Shown here: positions 1 to 8,516 of the stretch, one piece after another
Layout of the letters: each line of letters opens with the position of its first letter
Numbering within the stretch: the stretch's first letter is position 1
NCBI RefSeq assembly: GCF_013155385.1
Contig: NZ_JABJUQ010000007.1
Span: forward strand, 3,628,501 to 3,692,500
Reading direction: 5' to 3'
From: Bacillus sp. WMMC1349
Lineage (GTDB): Bacteria > Bacillota > Bacilli > Bacillales > Bacillaceae
Length of the DNA: 64,000 bases
The notes under the pieces: model-generated
Databases searched by the model: none
Seen by the model: only the letters and a program-made list of their open reading frames with translations
What the model was told of the DNA's origin: nothing
Program-made: the position numbers and the translations under genes

Positions 1-216
1 AGCATTTAATGTCTCTATCACATACACCTGCTCTTTAGCAGACTCAACCTGTACAACTTTCCCATCACTTTTATGCTCTAATATAAGTAATTTTTGATGA
101 TAACCCCGAATCGGTTTTTGATAGAGATGGTTTTCTTTCACCGTCCAACCTTCTGAAATCCTCAAAGGATGTAGTTTAAAAAAATAATCAAACACTGTCA
201 ACTTTCTCACTCCCAT
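1..216 (-). CDS. Unidentified protein, N-terminal part (cut by window edge)
   Basis: An open frame of 72 codons runs from an ATG at 216 off the left edge. The protein begins MGVRKLTVFDYFFKLHP and continues with a mixed, soluble-looking sequence (RISEGWTVKENHLYQKP, then GYHQKLLILEHKSDG). I do not recognise the family and see no signal peptide. Start choice is open: the ATG has only a weak purine stretch in front, while a GGGAGTGAG stretch would place a TTG three codons further in at ideal spacing. It ends in the same direction as yfnI upstream of it, separated by a strong bidirectional hairpin. Confidence 0.5.
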   Translation of the reverse strand, partial: MGVRKLTVFDYFFKLHPLRISEGWTVKENHLYQKPIRGYHQKLLILEHKSDGKVVQVESAKEQVYVIETLNA

Positions 217-307
217 CACTTCTTTATCTTGTCCAATCACATTTACCTCTTATATACCAACTTATCCTGATGTTTATGCTTTTAGAACCACATGTTGTTA
301 AACACAA

Positions 308-345
308 GAAAAAGCGTGTGTCCATATCTGGACACACGCTTTTTC
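308..345. terminator. Strong bidirectional rho-independent terminator
   Basis: A perfect 16-bp stem (GAAAAAGCGTGTGTCC, loop ATATCT, then its complement) carries an A-run on one side and a T-run on the other. On the minus strand it lies 2 bases beyond the yfnI stop codon and would end that transcript. Confidence 0.9.
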
Positions 346-347
346 AT

Positions 348-2267
348 TTACTCATTGCCTTTCTCTTTCCCATAAAAATATTTAGATGGATCAACCGGTG
401 TGAAATCCTTCAGTTTATGGAAACGCAATAAATCTTTATAGAGAACTTGGTCAGACAGGTCTAGCTGTTCTGATACCTGTGTTTTTAATTTCTCTGTTTC
501 TTTGTTTGGTTTTATCTCTTTTCCTGTTTTTGTGTCATATACGGTTGTATCAATCAGCGTATATTTCGGAGTCACATAGTTACCGTTCCTGAAAGGAACT
601 GTTTCATCATGTTCTTTGGAAAAGAGGTCTGTTCCAAAGTTGACATAGTTTTTATTGTCAATCCCTTGTAAATGAAGGAGTGTCGGCATGACATCGACCT
701 CTCCACCGTAAGTATGATTTACTCCACCTTTTTGACCAGGAATACGAATCATTAGCGGTACACGCTGATTCATCACATTTTGATATGGCGTAATCTCTTT
801 ACCTAATACTTCTTCCATCGCCCGGTTGTGGTTTTCTGAAATTCCATTATGGTCCCCGTAAATCACAATGACAGAGTCATCATATAGACCGGATTTCTTT
901 AAATCTTTAAAGAACTGTTTCAATGATTCATCAAGATAGCGGGCTGTTTGGAAATACCCATCTACAGTGCTATCACCCGTTGTTCCTTTTTCAAGGGTTG
1001 CATCTTTCTCATCCAAAATAAACGGGTAGTGATGTGTGAGTGTCATTAAATGGGCATAAAACGGCTTTTTCAGCGACTTTAGCATTGGAATGGATTCTTT
1101 AAAGAATGGCTTATCTTTTAGACCAAGATTGACAAGGTTGTCTTCTGACATGTCATACGAACTAGCATCAAAGAATTTGTCATAGCCAATTTGTTTGTAT
1201 ACTTGATCACGATTCCAGAATGATTTATAGTCTCCGTGCAGCACAGCACTTGTATAGTCTTCTTTTTGATTTAAAATAGCTGGCAGGGACTGATACGTAT
1301 TTTGCCCTTTTGTCACAAAAGCCGTTCCTTCTGGTAGACCAAACAAGCTATTATCCATCATCAGTTCAGCATCTGCAGTTTTACCTTGTCCTGTTTGATG
1401 GAAAAAGTTATCAAAATACATCATATCATTGCTTCCGTGTGCCAATTTATTTAAAAATGGCGTCACTTCTTTTCCATGCAGTTTATAATCAAGCAGAAAC
1501 GTCTGGAAACTTTCTAAATGGATTTTAATAATGTTTTTGCCTTTAGCAATGCCAAAATATTTTTTATTCGGTTTAGCGTAGTGTGAGTTTGTATAGTTGA
1601 TAACACTTGTCAAATCATCACTGCTTGCATACGCTTTTTGACTTGCTGTCTGCGCAGCTTGAATCCCATCATAAATCGTATAATTATATGGTCCTAAATA
1701 TTTCACAATGTAATTTCGGTCAAATGTTCTTGTGAGAAGCTCAGGACGATCTTTTTCGGCAACTGAAAGGTTTATATAAAATAAAAGAATACCAGCAAGT
1801 ACAACCGTAGCAGCCCACCTTTTTTTCAGTTGTGAAGCCTTGAGTTGAGGTCTCTTCACACATAACACGATTAAAATCGCCAAATCAAGGAAATAGATGA
1901 AATCATGGAGAGCCATGATACTGAAAACACCGTCAGACATATTTCCTAGATTACCTGCTTGCTTAAGATTCGCAAACGTCAAGAAGTCATCAAAAAAGCG
2001 ATAAAACATAATGTTTGCGTACAACACAAATGTCATCACAGCATCTATGATGATGATCCATACGGCGGAACGACGTCCTTTAAAAAATAGCCCCAATCCT
2101 AATAAAACAATGGTAAAGCTAAATGGGTTAATAAATAACAGAATCTGTTGCGTGAAGCCTTTCACGCCCAAATTAAATTCCAATAAATAAGAAGCATAGG
2201 TTTTAGCCCATACAAGAACAACAGCTAACAAAAAAAAGCTTAGCTTATGAGATACTAATTTTTTCAT
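348..2267 (-). CDS. yfnI: Lipoteichoic acid synthase family protein, YfnI (LtaSa) type
   Basis: This 639-residue protein polymerises glycerol phosphate from phosphatidylglycerol into lipoteichoic acid on the outer face of the membrane. It has about five N-terminal membrane segments in residues 1-180, then an extracellular sulfatase-type domain. The motif GQGKTADAEL holds the nucleophilic threonine of the family, and YGDHNGISENH and SFWNRD are metal/substrate motifs. An AxA-like stretch near residue 213 (KAYASSDD) fits the signal peptidase cut known for LtaS. The N-terminus (SHKLSFFLLAVVLVWAKTY) is closer to my memory of B. subtilis YfnI than to YflE or YqgS. The ATG follows an AGAGGTT ribosome site. 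A SigM-like promoter lies upstream, as expected for the stress-induced paralogue. Confidence 0.92.
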   Translation of the reverse strand: MKKLVSHKLSFFLLAVVLVWAKTYASYLLEFNLGVKGFTQQILLFINPFSFTIVLLGLGLFFKGRRSAVWIIIIDAVMTFVLYANIMFYRFFDDFLTFANLKQAGNLGNMSDGVFSIMALHDFIYFLDLAILIVLCVKRPQLKASQLKKRWAATVVLAGILLFYINLSVAEKDRPELLTRTFDRNYIVKYLGPYNYTIYDGIQAAQTASQKAYASSDDLTSVINYTNSHYAKPNKKYFGIAKGKNIIKIHLESFQTFLLDYKLHGKEVTPFLNKLAHGSNDMMYFDNFFHQTGQGKTADAELMMDNSLFGLPEGTAFVTKGQNTYQSLPAILNQKEDYTSAVLHGDYKSFWNRDQVYKQIGYDKFFDASSYDMSEDNLVNLGLKDKPFFKESIPMLKSLKKPFYAHLMTLTHHYPFILDEKDATLEKGTTGDSTVDGYFQTARYLDESLKQFFKDLKKSGLYDDSVIVIYGDHNGISENHNRAMEEVLGKEITPYQNVMNQRVPLMIRIPGQKGGVNHTYGGEVDVMPTLLHLQGIDNKNYVNFGTDLFSKEHDETVPFRNGNYVTPKYTLIDTTVYDTKTGKEIKPNKETEKLKTQVSEQLDLSDQVLYKDLLRFHKLKDFTPVDPSKYFYGKEKGNE

Positions 2268-2404
2268 TATAATAACCTCTACCTTTTTATACTATTTTGT
2301 CGGTGTCTGCTCATGACAGGCAGTGTCAGAAGCAAAGTTTCTCCAAAAAACTCAACGTGAATATCAACTGTATTATAGCAAACTCACTATATCGCTTCTA
2401 CTAT

Positions 2405-2431
2405 GACGGATGAATACCTCAAAAAGTTTCA
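2405..2431 (-). promoter_or_regulatory. SigM-type ECF promoter for yfnI
   Basis: On the minus strand TGAAAC (2431-2426) is followed after 17 bases by CGTC (2408-2405), the usual -35/-10 pair of SigM promoters in Bacillus. It lies about 140 bp upstream of yfnI. In B. subtilis this paralogue is known to depend on SigM. The rest of the 2268-2574 gap shows no further gene. Confidence 0.7.
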
Positions 2432-2574
2432 CAGTCTTTCCTATTTTAGCTGACAATCAACTTTTCTAACAGTAGTAATGGAACAAATGAGTATAACGAC
2501 CTATTTAAAAACCAAGTCGTATTAACTAACATAAAACAGTAAAGATTTTTTGAAAAACTTGGAGGATATGATCT

Positions 2575-3174
2575 ATGAAAAAGTTATTATTAGTATCGGC
2601 TTTAACATCTCTCGGTCTGCTTCTCGGAGCTTGCGGCCAATCCAACAGCAGTACAAAGGCTGAAAGTAAACATCAACATAAAACTGAAGAAGTTAAAAAA
2701 GAAAAGAAAGATGAAAAGAAAATTTATAAAATAGGAGAAAAGGCTGTTTGCAGCCATATTGAAAATACTTTTATCGTGACAAACGTAGAAAAAGTAATAA
2801 GTGAAGCCCAATATATTGACCCTACTTCCACTCCCTCTTTCGAAAATTTTGATGATTCACTGTTGAAACTAAAAAAAGATGAACAGTATGTTCTTGTTGA
2901 CATCACACAAGAAAACAATTCCAAGAAAAAGCGTCAAGTTGCTCCAGGATATTTCAAACTAAAAGGTGGGAGTAACAAACTTTACGAGACAGTAACAGAT
3001 TATAAATTATTACCAGACAACAAAAGGTTTTCACTTAACTATTTATCACCTGGCAGAAAAATTAAAGGCAAAGTCATTTTTGTGACAAAAATGACTGAGA
3101 AAAACTTTAAACTGATTTATACACCATCCGATGGCAGAAAAGAATATGAAGTTACTATAGATTTAAGCAAATAA
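2575..3174 (+). CDS. Secreted DUF4352-like lipoprotein
   Basis: This 199-residue protein starts with a classical lipoprotein signal (MKKLLLVSALTSLGLLLGAC, lipobox LGAC with Cys20). A Lys/Glu-rich linker (residues 25-50) follows, then a beta-rich domain. The pattern YKIGEKAVCSHIENTFIVTNV, then YVLVDITQENNSKK and a late KGKVIFVT strand, is what I expect of the immunoglobulin-like DUF4352 fold, often found in small Gram-positive lipoproteins of unknown role. A clear GGAGGATAT ribosome site precedes the ATG and a terminator follows directly, so it is probably monocistronic. Function is not known. Confidence 0.75.
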   Translation: MKKLLLVSALTSLGLLLGACGQSNSSTKAESKHQHKTEEVKKEKKDEKKIYKIGEKAVCSHIENTFIVTNVEKVISEAQYIDPTSTPSFENFDDSLLKLKKDEQYVLVDITQENNSKKKRQVAPGYFKLKGGSNKLYETVTDYKLLPDNKRFSLNYLSPGRKIKGKVIFVTKMTEKNFKLIYTPSDGRKEYEVTIDLSK

Positions 3175-3180
3175 ATATTG

Positions 3181-3227
3181 AAAAGGGTGTCCAATAAGTC
3201 AATTCTATGATGATTGGACACCTTTTT
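3181..3227 (+). terminator. Rho-independent terminator after the DUF4352 lipoprotein
   Basis: A 10-bp stem GGTGTCCAAT / ATTGGACACC is flanked by AAAA and TTTTT. Its GTCCAAT...ATTGGAC core recurs at the iolS terminator (60766) and partly near 33727. Confidence 0.85.
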
Positions 3228-3282
3228 CACATTAACAAATGCTGAGGTATCAACAATTTTAATTTTACATTTTATGCTCTTT

Positions 3283-3840
3283 TCAAGTATTCTGATGAAA
3301 CTTCTCTAAATAAGCTTTTCTCTGCACTTCTGTAAACTGACTAATCCAATCCTCTCGGGTCGCTTCAGTCAAATACGGCAAAATATGCAATTCTACCGCT
3401 TTGTAAAACTCCGGTTCTGGAAGGATGTTGTATGTTGGAATACGTACGACTTTGTTCTCATGTGTCTCGATTAGTATATCCATTAAGAAAATCCCTTTAA
3501 AACTGTAACGGTGCCGTCCCATTCTAATACTTTTAATATTTTTTAATTCAACAACCTTTTTTCCTGAAAACAGACGACCGTCTTTTCCTTCTATAATATT
3601 GAAGATGACATCGCCTTTTTTGGTAAAGGCCGGGCAAAATATAAGAAATGTAATGAACCCATAGACAATTCCCAATAATCCGCCGCCAAGATAAAAAATC
3701 GAGTATTTTGATTCAAATTTTAACGCTTCAACAAAAAGCCATAACCCGGCTAAACCGATACCTGCTGAGCCTAAAAATCCCCATATCCTGAGAAATATCC
3801 GGCTTTTGACTTTTATCGGTTGTTTTTTCGTTTGATCCAA
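3283..3840 (-). CDS. yfjD: YfjD-like membrane protein (DUF5381 type)
   Basis: This 185-residue protein has two hydrophobic hairpins near residues 17-38 and 47-70 (GLWLFVEALKF, YLGGGLLGIVYGFITFLIF), followed by a soluble beta-rich part (VVELKNIKSIRMG, ILIETHENKVVRIP) that resembles a PH-like membrane-associated domain. I recall B. subtilis YfjD/YfjE as the same family in the same position. The start is TTG with a good AAAGGAGG site 9 bases upstream. It is last in the WXG100 operon yfjABCD with a 15-bp gap after yfjC. Its function is unknown, but the conserved linkage suggests a role with the secreted proteins of the operon. Confidence 0.75.
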   Translation of the reverse strand: MDQTKKQPIKVKSRIFLRIWGFLGSAGIGLAGLWLFVEALKFESKYSIFYLGGGLLGIVYGFITFLIFCPAFTKKGDVIFNIIEGKDGRLFSGKKVVELKNIKSIRMGRHRYSFKGIFLMDILIETHENKVVRIPTYNILPEPEFYKAVELHILPYLTEATREDWISQFTEVQRKAYLEKFHQNT

Positions 3841-3855
3841 AAGTGTTAGCCTCCT

Positions 3856-4635
3856 TTATCTCGAAAAATGACTCTTTCTATCAATGATATGACGGAGATT
3901 CTCGTTTTCAGCAGACATAATCGAAAACTCATTTCTTGCACTTGCCATAGCCAGCCATGTATGATCAGATCCAGGGATAACAAACAATATATTTTTTACA
4001 TCTGGGGTATTATCGCGGTCATATTCAATCAGCATTATGCTATCCATTTTTCCTTGACGTGAAACAAGATCTTGAAATAGACTCGCAGCGTGAGGATTTT
4101 TGTTCTCCCATTTCACAAGAGCATCATCCACTGTCACCTGTTCTTCACTGGCTTCTTTTAATAATTGTTCAAATTGATCATGTTGTAAAGTGAAGGTAAT
4201 CTTTTCTGATCTCTCTTTTATAGTTAAAAATTGAACAATGAGATCAATCACTTCTTCTCTCGATGACAGACAGCTGATCTGATGAACCTGCTGATCATAG
4301 CACAATGAGTGAGCAAAAACCCCGCTAGCGGCGATATGATAAGAAATACTTTCTTCTCCTTTATCGGTGAACTTTGCTGCTTTCACGGTATAATCTGCAT
4401 GATTCATCACTTGAATAAATGGTCTGAAAGTTTCTTTTAATTGATATTGATGATTTTTATATTCCAGTACATCTTTAGCCAACAGTGAGCGGCAAGAAAT
4501 CTCAAACACGGATTCAAGCTGTTTTTCAGTCATCTCCGGAAAGTACGCTTGTTTCAACGACATTCCTTGCTCAAATAATCCTTCACTATAAAAACAAAAA
4601 ATGAGTTCTTCAATACTTAATTTTAATGTTTTCAT
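3856..4635 (-). CDS. yfjC: YfjC-like protein of the WXG100 operon, possible secretion chaperone
   Basis: This 259-residue protein is cytoplasmic-looking, with no signal or membrane segment. It starts with a helical region (ELIFCFYSEGLFEQGMSL...YFPEMTEKQLESVFE), then alternating strands and helices, ending in a long mixed region. Length, order and neighbours match my memory of B. subtilis YfjC. Its place beside a WXG100 protein and a large helical substrate-like protein resembles the arrangement of EspG chaperones with PE/PPE substrates in mycobacterial ESX loci. That parallel is inference only, since no sequence motif proves it. It sits 11 bp after yfjB. Confidence 0.7.
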   Translation of the reverse strand: MKTLKLSIEELIFCFYSEGLFEQGMSLKQAYFPEMTEKQLESVFEISCRSLLAKDVLEYKNHQYQLKETFRPFIQVMNHADYTVKAAKFTDKGEESISYHIAASGVFAHSLCYDQQVHQISCLSSREEVIDLIVQFLTIKERSEKITFTLQHDQFEQLLKEASEEQVTVDDALVKWENKNPHAASLFQDLVSRQGKMDSIMLIEYDRDNTPDVKNILFVIPGSDHTWLAMASARNEFSIMSAENENLRHIIDRKSHFSR

Positions 4636-4646
4636 CTCTATTCTCC

Positions 4647-5849
4647 TTAACCGAACGACAGCTTACTTGAAAAGAAGTTTTTTGCACTAGACACAAGGGA
4701 ACCAGCCGTTTCTTTCGCCTGCTTGAACCCTTTACGAATACTTTCATTAGCGGTGTCCACACCTTTATTAAAAGCTGTAACACCTTTGCCTACCAGTTCA
4801 AACCCTTTTTTTGCTTTATCCAGTCCAGCTTGTATCGGTTCTTTAAACAGCAATGCTGTTTTTTCAGCGAAACCTGCTGTAAGTTTTGCAGCTTTTTCTC
4901 CGATAAAACCGCCTACTGCTGAGCCAATTGCCCCTACTACAACAGTTCCCACAGGTCCTGCAAAACTTCCAATCGCCCCACCAATTACCGCTCCTGCAAC
5001 AGAACCGCCTGTAATCCAAACTGTATTATTGACGGCATTTCCGACTGCTTTTGCATTTTCTCTTTTTAATACTTCGGGGTTATCCCCATACTTATTGTAA
5101 TTCTCCGAAATTTTTAGGCCCATCCCAACAGTTTCCGTTGCTCCCGTTATTAAGGCCGCCGTAATCGCATTTCCTTTAGCAAACTTACCTCCAGCTTTCA
5201 AAACACTTTTGAATGTTGTGGCTTTTCCGGCATCATCTATCATTCCGGTTGCAAAACTTTTGAGTTTATTTGCATAATCAGCTGCATCTTGAGGAAAGTA
5301 TTTTGTCATTCTTTTATGTACCAAATCAGCAAATGGGAGATCTGAATGTTTAAACAAATACTTTGGACTTAAAAAAACACGTGCCACTCTGCTGTACTTT
5401 GACTCATCAATCAGGTTGGAAAGGCCCATTAACAACTTTGTATGGCTAACGGAATATAACCCAGAACTGCCTTCCACAAACTTTGTTACCCCTAATGCAT
5501 AATATTTAAGCTGTTTGATAGCAACACCAGTCATAGCCGTCAAGGTACCATAATGATCATATAAGTGATATAACTTTTTCAAAATATTGTCCTGTTCTGC
5601 GAACTTATCAGCTGTATGGCGTATATAACGTTCATGATCATCAAGTTTGCTAACAAGGTTATGTCCGCTGCCCCATGCATCCCCTACTTCTGAAAAACAA
5701 GGGATGTAACGGGGATCACAACTCATCTTCATCATACTTAATTTAAGATGAAGATCTCGATGCAATTTTTCCATGTCCGTCAGCTCTGCAACAAAATCAT
5801 TAGCCAAACTTTCAAGCTTTTCCGGTTCAACTAGAATTTCCTTACCCAT
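4647..5849 (-). CDS. yfjB: YfjB-like large WXG100-linked protein with glycine-zipper segment
   Basis: This 400-residue protein has three parts. The N-terminal 100 residues are helical with a W-x-G motif (DAWGSGHN) at the helix-turn-helix position typical of WXG100/LXG proteins. The middle is mixed helix. A glycine/alanine zipper stretch covers about residues 235-320 (TGGSVAGAVIGGAIGSF, VVVGAIGSAVGGFIGEKA) of the kind found in membrane-inserting proteins. The C-terminus is Lys/Ala/Ser-rich. It follows the WXG100 gene yfjA by 21 bp with an AGGAAGGAA ribosome site. I infer a secreted, possibly membrane-active partner or substrate of the type VII (Yuk/Yue) machinery. No nuclease-like C-terminal toxin domain is visible. 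Confidence 0.75.
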   Translation of the reverse strand: MGKEILVEPEKLESLANDFVAELTDMEKLHRDLHLKLSMMKMSCDPRYIPCFSEVGDAWGSGHNLVSKLDDHERYIRHTADKFAEQDNILKKLYHLYDHYGTLTAMTGVAIKQLKYYALGVTKFVEGSSGLYSVSHTKLLMGLSNLIDESKYSRVARVFLSPKYLFKHSDLPFADLVHKRMTKYFPQDAADYANKLKSFATGMIDDAGKATTFKSVLKAGGKFAKGNAITAALITGATETVGMGLKISENYNKYGDNPEVLKRENAKAVGNAVNNTVWITGGSVAGAVIGGAIGSFAGPVGTVVVGAIGSAVGGFIGEKAAKLTAGFAEKTALLFKEPIQAGLDKAKKGFELVGKGVTAFNKGVDTANESIRKGFKQAKETAGSLVSSAKNFFSSKLSFG

Positions 5850-5870
5850 CAGATCGTTCCTTCCTATTTG

Positions 5871-6164
5871 TCATCTCTTTTTCTCTCTTTCAAGCTCTTC
5901 CATTTTCAGTATTTCAGCTTTTGTTTGTTCAATTTTTGCTGCCGCTGCCATCAATTCATTGCTAACCTCAATCAGATCAGCTTCAAACTGCTGATATGCC
6001 GACCTTGACTGATCAAAGTCACTGTCAAATTGCTCCCGTGTCTTTCCTTTCCAAGAAGCAGCATTCGCTGATAGACGGTTTAATAGATGCAATTCGGACT
6101 TTTTCACTTCATCAGCGGCAGATTTATATTCTTGTGCTAAAGCGATCACACGACTTGAATCCAA
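5871..6164 (-). CDS. yfjA: WXG100 family protein YfjA
   Basis: This 97-residue protein is the size of ESAT-6-like proteins and carries the WxG turn (NAASWKGKTREQFD, Trp38) between two long helices. These form four-helix dimers exported by type VII secretion. The C-terminal tail is strongly charged (EELEREKKR). The start is a TTG preceded by GAGGTGA. It is the first gene of yfjABCD, with no secretion ATPase gene nearby, so export would rely on machinery elsewhere in the genome. Confidence 0.85.
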   Translation of the reverse strand: MDSSRVIALAQEYKSAADEVKKSELHLLNRLSANAASWKGKTREQFDSDFDQSRSAYQQFEADLIEVSNELMAAAAKIEQTKAEILKMEELEREKKR

Positions 6165-6501
6165 CTATTTTCACCTCTTTTTACAGGCCTTTTCGTTTAA
6201 TTATAATGAAGTTATATTTTTATCAAATCATACTAAAGTATTATTTATCTTTTTTTATTTTAAAATTGTTTGAAACATCTGCTCTGAAAGCTTTGATTTA
6301 ATCGCTTTGTATAGAAAAAAAGGGTATAAAGACTCTGTTATGAATTAGATCAAAAGACCCCTTAAAGGTTAACTCGTTTCGTCCATATGAAAAATCAATG
6401 TATGACAAATAATATTTGATTTATTGTAAAATAGCGTCTATGTATCTATGCAGGATTTGCATATAATAAAGATATACGTGCTTATTAGAGGGGGCTCCCT
6501 A
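6165..6501 (+). promoter_or_regulatory. AT-rich divergent promoter region (yfjA / argR)
   Basis: No gene is seen here. For argR a TATAAT at 6462-6467 is a reasonable -10, but no convincing -35 lies 17 bases upstream. No obvious ARG box was found on the argR side. Confidence 0.35.
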
Positions 6502-6942
6502 ATGAAAAAACAGGAACGCCAATGGATCATTAAACAAACGATTCTTGAACATCCCGTTGAAACTCAGGAACAGCTAGTTGAGCTTTTGAGATGCCGTGGT
6601 GTGACAGCCTCACAGTCTACCATTTCAAGGGATATGAAAGAGATGTATTTAGCGAAGAAGCTAAATGAACATGGAAAACTAGTCTATCATACAAATGTTT
6701 CTTTACCACTTAATCCTTCAAAAATACTAAAAGATAGAATTTCAGATGTTGTCTTACAAGTGACAAGGACAGAAAACTTAGTCGTTATCAAAACAATGCC
6801 GGGAAATGCCCATGCGATTGGCGTTCTTCTTGATAAACTAGATCAACCTGAAATGCTTGGCTGTATTTGCGGGAATGATACATGTCTTGTCATCTCCCCA
6901 ACACCTGAAATGGCACAAACATTCTATGAACACTTGTGCTGA
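6502..6942 (+). CDS. argR: ArgR-family arginine-responsive regulator of the arc genes
   Basis: This 146-residue protein has an N-terminal winged helix (residues 1-70, TQEQLVELLRCRG, ASQSTISRDMKEMYLAK) and a C-terminal hexamerisation/arginine-binding domain (TMPGNAHAIGVLLDKLDQPEMLGCICGNDTCLV). The start at 6502 follows AGAGGGGGC; a longer frame exists upstream but has no ribosome site. In B. licheniformis an ArgR next to arcABDC is known to activate the deiminase operon. The gene is transcribed toward arcA but ends in its own terminator. Confidence 0.9.
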   Translation: MKKQERQWIIKQTILEHPVETQEQLVELLRCRGVTASQSTISRDMKEMYLAKKLNEHGKLVYHTNVSLPLNPSKILKDRISDVVLQVTRTENLVVIKTMPGNAHAIGVLLDKLDQPEMLGCICGNDTCLVISPTPEMAQTFYEHLC

Positions 6943-6947
6943 CCGTG

Positions 6948-6982
6948 AAAAGCTGAATCATTCATTTGCTCAGCTTTTTTTG
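6948..6982 (+). terminator. Terminator after argR
   Basis: A 9-bp stem AAAAGCTGA / TCAGCTTTT is followed by a run of T, a few bases after the argR stop codon. Confidence 0.85.
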
Positions 6983-7106
6983 TTTGCTCATTTTTCTACT
7001 TTATTCTCCCTAAAAAAATTTTAAAAAAACTTTCGCTAAAAGATATACATACTTTATACGTTTAAAACCTTGTTCTAATAGGGAAACATGTCGATAGAGT
7101 GATATT

Positions 7107-7124
7107 TATTCATTTTTATTTTTA
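7107..7124 (+). promoter_or_regulatory. ARG-box-like site upstream of arcA
   Basis: The stretch TATTCATTTTTATTTTTA reads, on the other strand, close to the Bacillus ARG box (core AATAAAAAT). It lies about 135 bp upstream of arcA, a position consistent with the activating role reported for ArgR on this operon in B. licheniformis. Confidence 0.5.
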
Positions 7125-7139
7125 CTCTATCAAATAATA

Positions 7140-7155
7140 TGTGAAATATATCACA
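7140..7155. promoter_or_regulatory. ArcR (Crp/Fnr-type) binding site
   Basis: TGTGAAATATATCACA is a perfect TGTGA-N6-TCACA palindrome, the Crp/Fnr-type sequence reported as the ArcR target in B. licheniformis. It lies between the ARG-box-like site and the cre. The start point is uncertain: TATATT at 7195-7200 is one candidate -10, which would place the palindrome about 60 bp upstream of transcription start. Confidence 0.85.
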
Positions 7156-7162
7156 TTATCGT

Positions 7163-7176
7163 TGTTAGCGCTTTCA
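7163..7176. promoter_or_regulatory. Catabolite repression element (cre) of the arc operon
   Basis: TGTTAGCGCTTTCA matches the cre consensus TGWNANCGNTNWCA at every fixed position. It overlaps the expected promoter core upstream of arcA, so CcpA binding should block transcription in glucose. Confidence 0.8.
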
Positions 7177-7241
7177 CACCTTAGAACATTTAACTATATT
7201 AATCTATACATGTAAACAAAAAGAGCTTTTTAGGAGGCGGA

Positions 7242-8483
7242 ATGATCATGGCAACACCGATTAACGTTTATTCAGAAATCGGCACTTTGAAAACAGTCAT
7301 GTTAAAGCGGCCAGGACGTGAATTAGAAAACCTCACACCTGAATATCTAGAACGCCTGCTTTTTGATGATATTCCATTTTTACCAGCCGTTCAAAAAGAA
7401 CATGATGAATTTGCAAAAGCCCTTGAAAATGAAGGAGTAGAAGTTCTCTATTTAGAGCAGCTGACAACTGAAGCTTTACACGATGCTCCTATCCGCGAAC
7501 AATTTATTAACGAACTCTTAGCGGAAAGCAAAGCCGACTTAAACGGCGCTTATCAAAGATTAAAAGACTATTTACTTTCTTTCGATACCGAATCAATGGT
7601 GGAACATGTCATGAGCGGTATTCGCAAAAACGAATTGGAACGAGGAGGACGCACTCACTTACACGAGTTAATGGAAGATCATTATCCATTTTATCTTGAT
7701 CCAATGCCAAACCTATACTTCACAAGAGACCCGGCAGCTGCTATTGGACATGGACTTAGTATTAACAAAATGAAAGAACCCGCTCGTCGGAGAGAATCTT
7801 TATTTATGCAATATATCATTAAACACCATCCAAGGTTTAAAGGACACGATATCCCTGTCTGGCTGGACCGTGACTTTAGATTCAATATTGAAGGCGGTGA
7901 CGAACTTGTTTTAAGCCGTGACACAATTGCGATTGGCGTTTCTGAACGTACTTCTGCTCAAGCAATTGAACGGATCGCACGCAATCTATTTAAACGCCAA
8001 GATCAAATCAATCGGGTACTTGCCGTCGAAATTCCAAAAAGCAGAGCTTTTATGCATCTAGATACTGTATTTACAATGGTTGATCACGATCAATTTACAA
8101 TACATCCAGCGATTCAGGGACCTGATGGCGACATGAGAATTTTCGTTCTTGAACGTGGAAAAACCGAAGACGATATTCAAATTACTGAAGAACACAACCT
8201 TCCTGCGGTACTGAAGAAAACACTCGGTATTCCAGATGTGAATTTAATCCTCTGCGGCGGTGGAGATGAAATTGCTTCAGCTCGTGAGCAATGGAATGAC
8301 GGCTCAAATACACTTGCTATTGCTCCTGGAGTTGTCGTCACTTATGACCGAAACTACATTTCTAATGAATGCCTAAGAGAGCAAGGAATTAAAGTCATCG
8401 AAGTTCCTAGCGGTGAACTTTCAAGGGGTCGCGGGGGCCCACGCTGCATGAGCATGCCTATTTACCGTGAAGATTTGCGCTAA
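7242..8483 (+). CDS. arcA: Arginine deiminase
   Basis: Hydrolyses arginine to citrulline and ammonia, the first step of the arginine deiminase pathway used for anaerobic ATP supply. Of 413 residues, motifs [10 protein letters not shown], the catalytic [17 protein letters not shown] and the C-terminal nucleophile region [13 protein letters not shown] (Cys about residue 404) are all present. A strong AGGAGGCGG site is followed by two in-frame ATGs, at 7242 and 7248; spacing slightly favours the second (411 residues). First gene of arcABDC, controlled by the stacked upstream sites. Confidence 0.96.
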   Translation: MIMATPINVYSEIGTLKTVMLKRPGRELENLTPEYLERLLFDDIPFLPAVQKEHDEFAKALENEGVEVLYLEQLTTEALHDAPIREQFINELLAESKADLNGAYQRLKDYLLSFDTESMVEHVMSGIRKNELERGGRTHLHELMEDHYPFYLDPMPNLYFTRDPAAAIGHGLSINKMKEPARRRESLFMQYIIKHHPRFKGHDIPVWLDRDFRFNIEGGDELVLSRDTIAIGVSERTSAQAIERIARNLFKRQDQINRVLAVEIPKSRAFMHLDTVFTMVDHDQFTIHPAIQGPDGDMRIFVLERGKTEDDIQITEEHNLPAVLKKTLGIPDVNLILCGGGDEIASAREQWNDGSNTLAIAPGVVVTYDRNYISNECLREQGIKVIEVPSGELSRGRGGPRCMSMPIYREDLR

Positions 8484-8516
8484 CCCACTATTTCGAAATG
8501 AAGGAGAGATATATTA

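Noticed and set aside
4723..5100. A 125-codon plus-strand frame rich in Pro/Ala/Thr
   Set aside because: It is the antisense of the glycine-zipper part of yfjB; composition is a by-product and no ribosome site is present.
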